The notes under the pieces are model-generated. The model was not told where the DNA came from, made no database searches, and worked only from the letters and a program-made list of their open reading frames with translations. Below are positions 58,275 through 64,000 of a DNA stretch of 64,000 bases, piece by piece. Source of the DNA: Tetragonia tetragonoides (lineage: Eukaryota; Streptophyta; Magnoliopsida; Caryophyllales; Aizoaceae); NCBI GenBank assembly GCA_038025085.1, contig CM076147.1, positions 30,766,266 to 30,830,265 of the forward strand. The letters are read 5' to 3'. Position 1 is the stretch's first letter; the number at the start of each line of letters is the position of its first letter. The position numbers were made by a program, and so were the translations under genes.

Positions 58275-58475
58275 GCATTCACACATAGCCTCCAGCACAA
58301 GTACATAAATGATGGCATTAGGGAAATAAAACACCTAGCCTCCAAAAAATACAAGCAAATGGATGGCATATTGAAATAGCCTCCAAAAATGTTTGTAAAT
58401 GGTGGCAATATGTGAGTTAAGGCACTTAGCCTCCTATCCATTAAAGTAGTGAATGGTGGCATTAGTGTTAAAAAG
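58275..58475. repeat. tandem repeat of about 50 bp (TAGCCTCCAAAAA...)
   Basis: Four imperfect copies of TAGCCTCCA-AAA, about 20 nt, AAATGGTGGCAT directly after the transposase stop. Non-coding. Confidence 0.75.
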
Positions 58476-58519
58476 GCAACTATTTGAAGTTTATTTCACC
58501 CTTCTCAGCACAAAGGCAT

Positions 58520-58700
58520 CATTGAAGCAACAGAACCAGCAACACATTCAACAACAGAACAAAAAACAGAACATGGCTGAAAGTAACCAAAGTCAGCAGG
58601 TTTTTCCTTTTTCCTCATCAAACAACAAGCATACAACACCAGTAACAGAACCAGTAGCAAAACAAGCAACAGAACCAGTAACAGAACCATGATCAGAACA
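58520..58700. repeat. (ACAGAACCAGCA)n-type low-complexity tract
   Basis: CAACAGAACCAGCAACAC words identical in style to the Thr/Glu/Pro/Gln-coding tract in the transposase, here outside its reading frame. Confidence 0.7.
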
Positions 58701-58714
58701 AAGAAAAAAGCTAT

Positions 58715-58785
58715 CAATCTGTCATCAGGCCAGTAGTAGGCTCAGATTGGTAGGCAAATCAACAAGAAACAAGCAGAATAATGTT
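58715..58785. repeat. boundary repeat, copy 1 (diverged)
   Basis: ATCTGTCATCAGGCCA, then GGCTCAGATTGGTAGGC. Better-preserved copies lie at 59036 and 61857, on either side of the satellite array. Confidence 0.7.
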
Positions 58786-58794
58786 TACAATAAC

Positions 58795-58985
58795 AACCAA
58801 CAACCACAAATCCAACAACCAACAATCCAACCACCACAAATCCAACAACCATGTATCCAACAACCACCAATCCAACAATCCAACATTAGGACAACCAACA
58901 ACCCAACCACCACCAATCCAACAACAACCAATCCAACCAACACCAATCCAACAACCAACAATCACCAATCCAACATTCGGGAAAC
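58795..58985. repeat. (CAACCAACAATC)n minisatellite
   Basis: About 15 imperfect units of ACAATCCAACAACCA. The same words recur at 61815-62035. Confidence 0.8.
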
Positions 58986-59035
58986 AACTTACAGACCATG
59001 GAATTCCAAAAAAATAAATAAAAGGCTTCTCGTGG

Positions 59036-59132
59036 CTACCAATCTGTCATCAGGCCAATTGAAGGCTCAGATTGGTAGCCACATCAACAACAACAATCAA
59101 GCAGAAAAACAACAACAACAAAGCACAAAAAT
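59036..59132. repeat. boundary repeat, copy 2
   Basis: ACCAATCTGTCATCAGGCCA, AATTGAAGGCTCAGATTGG, then AGCCACATCAACAACAACAA. Nearly identical to 61857-61950 on the other side of the satellite array. Confidence 0.85.
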
Positions 59133-60491
59133 ATCACTTTAAACATGCTTAAAATGGCTAAAATTAACAAAGATAATCATGATAAAAAACCTGAACATCC
59201 AAAACAACAGGAATATGACTAAAACGAGTACAAACATGATTGAAACAGACCAAAATCAGCAGGCTCAAACAAGGAAACATGACCAAATCACCCAATTCAA
59301 TTAAAATCACTTTAAACATGCTTAAAATGGCTAAAATTAACAAAGATAATCATGATAAAAAAAACCTGAACATGAAAAACAATAGAAATGTGACTAAAAT
59401 GAGTACAAACATGTCAAAACATGATTGAAACTGACCAAAATCAGCAGATTAAACAAGAAAACATGACCAAATCAACCCAAGCAGAAAAATATCACTTTAA
59501 ACATGCTTAAAATGGCTAAAATTAACAAACTTAATCATGATAAAAAAAACTTGAACATGAAAGACAACATAAATGTGACTAAAATGAGTACAAACATGAT
59601 TGAAACTGACCAAAATCAGCAGGTTCAAATAAGAAAACATGACCAAATCACCCAATTCAATTAAAATCACTTTAAACATGCTTAAAATGGCTAAAATTAA
59701 CAAAAATAATCGTGATAAAAAACCTGAACATGAAAAACAACAAAAATGTGACTAAAATGAGTACAAACATGTCAAAACATGATTGAAACAGACGAAAATC
59801 AGCAGATCAAACAAGGAAACATGACCAAATCAACCCAATCAGAGAAATATCACTTTAAACATGCTTAAAATGGCTAAAATTAACAAATGTAATCATGATA
59901 AAAAAACTGAACATGACAAACAACAGAAATGTGACTAAAATGAGCACAAACATGTCAAAACATGATTGAAACTGACCAAAACCAGCAGGTTTAAACAAGG
60001 AAACATGACCAAATCACCCAATTCAATTAATATCACTTTAAACATGCTTAAAATGGCTAAAATTAACAAAGTAAATCATGATAAAAAAACCTGAACATGA
60101 AAAACAACAGAAATGTGACTAAAATGAATACAAACATGTCAAAACATGATTAAAATTGAGCAAAATCAGTAGGTTCAAACAAGGAAACATGACCAAATCA
60201 CCCAATTCAATTAATATCAATTTAAACATGCTTAAAATAGCTAAAATTAACAAAGTAAATGATGATAAAAAACCTGAACATGAAAAACAACATACATGTG
60301 ACTAAAATGAGTATAAAAATGTCAAAACATAATTGAAACTGACCATAATCAGCAGGTTCAAACAAGAAAACATGACCAAATCACCCAATTTAATTAATAT
60401 CACTTTAAACATGCTTAAAATGGCTAAAAGTAACAAAGTAAATGATGATAAAAAACCTGAACATGAAAACAACATAAATGTGACTAAAATG
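59133..60491. repeat. 182-bp satellite array, left part
   Basis: The word CACTTTAAACATGCTTAAAA starts at 59135, 59309, 59493, 59669, 59851, 60034, 60219 (with one change) and 60401, a period of 174-185 bp. The first monomers alternate between two variants, one with CCCAATTCAATTAA and one with CAACCCAAGCAGAAA before that word, suggesting a dimeric higher-order unit. AT-rich, no coding. Confidence 0.95.
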
Positions 60492-61421
60492 TAAGGCTGT
60501 TATATCCGGGTATCCGAAAATCGGATATCCGAAATTTTGGATACTAGAATTTGATATCTGGATCCGTATCCGAAATTTCGGATATCCGACCTTCGAATAC
60601 CCGAAATCTCCGGATATCCGACTACGGATATCTGAATATCCGAAATAGTAGTTTTGAGTTTTTGACTTATTTTTAAAATGCTAAAATTCCAAAATTATTA
60701 ACACTCCAACCCTGATGCCGAATATGCCAAAGTCTCAACCATTAACATGTAAATTAATCAAAACTTGATATGAATGCCATAAACTACCACTCAGGTAGTC
60801 AACAAAACAAGCAACAACCAGTAAAGTTCAAGATCTGAAAATTTTAGAGGCAATTCTGGGCATGCAAGGCTAGAACCCCGCCATAGATGCCGATTACAGG
60901 TGAGAAAAGAAGTAGAATGTGTAGGAGTCGGTGACGGCGTAACGTAGTCCGATCTGCAACAAAATTCACCATAGTTACTGATATGGACATCGGTTGAGCA
61001 ACTGGGTTGATTGGTAGTGCTTACGCCCATTGTGGCGCTATGGAGAGGTGCCTGACGGTGAAGTTGAAGTGTATAACTTGTCTGGGGAAGAGAGAGAGAG
61101 AGAGAAATAACAACCACATAGAATGTTGTGGGTTTGGTTAGAACTCGTGACCTTGAAAGTAAAACAAAGAAAGTCAGAACACTGAGCTATGACACATAGT
61201 AAGTAGCAACTAACGCATAATATTGTACATATTTCGGATTTTTGGGTATCCGAAATATCCGAAAATTTTCAAAACTACTATCCAGACCCGAATCCGAAAG
61301 TTCGGATACCCGCTTTTCGGATATCCGAAAATTTGGGTATTCACTTTTTCGGATAGTTTCGGATCGGATTTTCGGGTTTTCGGATACTTTGATCGGATTC
61401 GGATTTTTTTGAACAACCCTA
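60492..61421. mobile_element. hAT-like element, 930 bp, exact 8-bp TSD, inside the satellite
   Basis: The left end TAAGGCTGTT and the right end (reverse complement TAGGGTTGTT) match at 8 of 10. CTAAAATG flanks both sides exactly (60484-60491 and 61422-61429). GGATATCCGAAA words are dense at both ends (60505-60650 and 61230-61400). It is a complete member of the family also present at 21225-21678. The middle (60690-61205) is less AT-rich, contains a GA run (61090-61107) and a tRNA-like stretch at 61115-61205 on the minus strand. Confidence 0.9.
61115..61205 (-). mobile_element. possible SINE head inside the hAT-like element
   Basis: Minus-strand TCATAGCTCAGTGTTC (box A-like) and GTCACGAGTTCTAACC (box B-like), spaced as in tRNA-derived SINEs. 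Confidence 0.4.
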
Positions 61422-61800
61422 CTAAAATGAGTACAAACATGTCAAAACATGATTGAAATTGACCAAAATCAGCAGGTTCAAACAAGGAAACATGACAAAA
61501 TCAACCCAAGCAGAAAAATATCACTTTAAACATGCTTAAAATGGCTAAAATTAACAAAGTTAATCATGATAAAAAACCTGAACATGAAAATCAACATAAA
61601 TGTGACTAAAATGAGTACAAACATGTCAAAACATGATTGAAACTGACCAAACCAGCAGGTTAAAGCAAGGAAACATGACCAAATTACCCAATTCAGTTAA
61701 TATCACTTTAAACATGCTTAAAATGGCTAAAATTAACAAAAATAATCATGATAAAGAAAACCTGAACATGAAAAACAACATAAATGTGATTGAAATCAAC
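61422..61800. repeat. 182-bp satellite array, right part
   Basis: Monomer starts at 61522 and 61704. Removing the hAT-like element and one target copy keeps the 183-bp phase from 60401. The array breaks down near 61790. Confidence 0.9.
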
Positions 61801-62040
61801 CAATTCAATTAAACAAACAAACAACCACCAATCCAACAAACAACCACCAAGCAATACCAATTTGTCATCAGGCCAATTGAAGGCTCAGATTGGTAGCCAC
61901 ATCAACAACAACAACCAAGTAGAAAAACAACAACAACCAAGCAAAAAAAAATCACTTTAAACATGCTTAAAATGTGACTGAAATCAACCCCCAATCCAAC
62001 AAACAACCACCAATCCAACAAAGACCAATCCACCATCCCA
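61801..62040. repeat. boundary repeat copy 3 with AACCACCAATCC minisatellite
   Basis: 61857-61950 duplicates 59036-59132 and runs into a last partial satellite word at 61952. AACAACCACCAATCC units lie on both sides. Confidence 0.8.
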
Positions 62041-62062
62041 ATTACTACATACAATTGTTAAT

Positions 62063-63605
62063 TGTAGACACCAAAAATTGTGTCTATAATAAGTCCCCGT
62101 AAAAACCCGATGATGAAAGGATTTGATTTTGCTCGAACTTGGGTTGCGAGAATGATTGCTCTGATGAGTAGCCCAGTTCATTTGAATTAACCAGTGGAAG
62201 CCTTTTGTACAGGTGATCCAAACCAGTTGGACTCAATTCAATTGGAGTCCAAAACTGAGAGATAGGCCCGTTTGAACCTAAGGGCCCGAAAGGGAACCAA
62301 AACCCATGAGTCAACCCTTGGTCAAACAAGGGAACTCAGTCAATCCCGCGAGGACCCCCTCGGAAAAGCATGCCCCGCGTGAAAAACACGTCAGGCGCCT
62401 ATACAGGCATGCTGCTCCAGGTCCAAGCGGCCACGCTTGAGCTCAAGCGGTGGCCGCTTGCCAAGCTGGTTTGACCACTTGTCCTGCCAACTTGGCCGCT
62501 TGGCCTAGTTGTATGGCCGCCTAGACCTTTTCTCGCGGACGGAAAATTCGAGGCCCAATCGTTTTCCGTGCCAAACCCTAGCAGTTCCCCATCTTCTTTA
62601 TAGACAAACCTTAGGGTTCAGTTGAAGAGGTTGGTCTTTGGTTGGACATTCTCTTTGAAAGGTTGGCAGTTAGAGACTCCTAGACTAAAAATTCTCTCTC
62701 TCTCTCTCTCTCTCATATTAAACCATAAATTCTGATTCTACTCCTTCTTTAGGGTTAGCCTAGCACCACAAAATAAGCCTTCACACTTCATCAAGAGCAT
62801 GAATTCAAGCAATATAACCCAATAAGTTCATTGTGAGCATCCAGGTAATCCAACCTGAGGGTTTTCAATAGTTTTTATATTGCTTGTTATTACTAAGGGT
62901 TTTGGTTTATGTGATATGTACATGCATAGCGCGTTTTGAGCAAAAGAGCTTGTATTAAGCCTAATTAATTGATGAATGAATGTTTTAGTTTTGTTATTTA
63001 TTGCTTTTTTTATGATTGAATCATGCTTTGTTTGTGGATTGGTGGATAAATTATGTGTTTGTCCTCTAACTTGCAGGGTTTAGCATATTCATCGTTTTTT
63101 AGCAATAAAAGCATGTAACTTGATAAACTGATAAAAGTGGTAACAATAATAATGTTTGTTAAACCCATTAGTTAAAACTAGGAATTTGGACAAATTGAAC
63201 CTTGTTTGGAACCGTAGCATTAATAATTATATTGAATCGATTAGTAAAGGCCGTTGTTGTCAACGGGCGAGTTGGGTGCCTAACACCTTCCTAGCTCGTA
63301 CCTACGCCCCCGAACTCATTTATGAAGTCATTTCCCCAATAGGGATTGGGGTGCACAGGAGTTGAGCTGACGTCTTTCTAGACTATCGACTTAACTCCAA
63401 GGTTTTCAAATTACCTTAAAATTTGGTGGTGACTTCCGACAATATTAATTATGTCCTTGGTGCATAAATCTTTACGTGCATTCACACTCAAAGATTCACG
63501 AAACTCGAACACCACTGCGCTTTCCCAGGCTGTCCGGAAACCCGAACCCATAAAGGGTCGACGGAAGACATGTGAAAAGAGGGGAGAAAAATACGGCAGC
63601 CTACA
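62063..63605 (+). repeat. 5' LTR of a Tat/Ogre-like Ty3/gypsy retrotransposon
   Basis: Begins TGTAGACACC and ends GCCTACA (TG...CA, with TGTAG/CTACA complementary), 1543 bp, directly followed by a PBS. It contains GGGTGCCTAACACCTTCC (63269), a stretch I recognise as common in LTRs of Tat/Ogre-type elements, and a TATA-like TTTATAGA at 62598. A CT microsatellite (62694-62714) lies inside. The matching 3' LTR and coding region lie beyond the window. Confidence 0.75.
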
Positions 63606-63606
63606 A

Positions 63607-63624
63607 TGGCGACTTCACTGGGGA
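63607..63624 (+). promoter_or_regulatory. primer-binding site (tRNA-Arg type)
   Basis: TGGCGACTTCACTGGGGA, one base after the LTR. It closely resembles the complement of the plant tRNA-Arg 3' end (TGGCGACTCCGCTGGGGA), as in Ogre elements. Confidence 0.75.
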
Positions 63625-64000
63625 CATGATTAAGAGGGTGTAACTTGAAAATCGATTCATTATCATTATTTTTGCTTGGTTCACTACCTTGAGTGTTCTT
63701 ATTATTTTGTGTTTTGTCATTCATCTATTAATTTGCATTCATTGCATTCATGTGCATGCGCTTGCGCGACTTTCGAGCTTGTTTTTACAAGTTCAAACTA
63801 GTTTCTTAGCCAATGGAGTGTGATGAAGTGCCTTGGTGAGAATCCACTCGATTCTTCTTTGCCAAGAAACATGGATCCCCCCACCTCATGTACCTTCATA
63901 CGCATTCATCCATTTGACGAGTAGGATAACTAGAATGCCTCACATTGTCGCGCATCCCGCAGATTGTAGTACATTCTTGATCATGAGTACCTTTTGACCA
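63625..64000 (+). mobile_element. start of the retrotransposon internal region
   Basis: Untranslated leader after the PBS. No gag start is visible before the window ends. Confidence 0.5.

Noticed and set aside
59133..61800. CRISPR-like regular spacing
   Set aside because: The repeat is a contiguous 182-bp monomer with no short repeat/unique spacer pattern, and the DNA is plant nuclear.

Overview
The window looks like repeat-rich nuclear DNA of a eudicot plant. The signs are AT-rich intergenic DNA, GT-AG introns, plant-only families (DUF1677, DUF761, a lachrymatory-factor-synthase-like START protein, a plant monoacylglycerol-lipase-type hydrolase) and a dense set of plant transposons. I cannot name the species. 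A plant mariner of the DD39D type and a Tat/Ogre-like LTR fit many eudicots, and Caryophyllales is only a guess. I see no bacterial operons, rRNA, intact tRNA gene, organelle insert or CRISPR array.

Host genes are few. They are DUF1677 (2232-2747, minus), a seven-exon alpha/beta hydrolase (32246-37608, plus; I spliced it to 393 residues with Ser-Asp-His intact), a tandem pair of LFS-like START proteins on the minus strand (45804-46286 intact; 48646-49168 with one frameshift), and a DUF761 protein (51832-52326, plus). They are unrelated single genes, not a pathway, except for the LFS-like pair.

The rest is mostly transposon DNA that can be taken apart layer by layer. 0-9 kb: a fold-back element, hAT-like elements, a telomere-like CCCTATA array split by a hAT element, and a LINE 3' end with a target-site duplication (TSD). 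9-22 kb: a fold-back element, then a long cluster of diverged blocks with Helitron-like 3' hairpins. 22-31 kb: a 500-bp duplication broken by a TIR insertion, a Stowaway, several PIF/Harbinger-like MITEs with TAA/TTA TSDs, one of which encloses a piece of Ty3/gypsy pol, and a 991-bp TIR element holding host-like DNA. 38-45 kb: a hAT element with an exact 8-bp TSD, then a CACTA element containing a complete non-autonomous LTR retrotransposon with an unusual acidic repeat ORF, plus a SINE. 50-54 kb: a SINE with an exact 17-bp TSD and more MITEs. 55-62 kb: a decayed mariner transposase, several tandem repeats, and a 182-bp satellite array broken by a hAT element. 62-64 kb: the 5' LTR and primer-binding site of a Tat/Ogre-like retrotransposon that runs off the window.

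The best candidates for something undescribed are the small LTR element with its repeated acidic ORF (41255-44465), the TIR element carrying gypsy pol (27068-28940), and the set of hAT elements that share an architecture but each carry a different subterminal repeat word.
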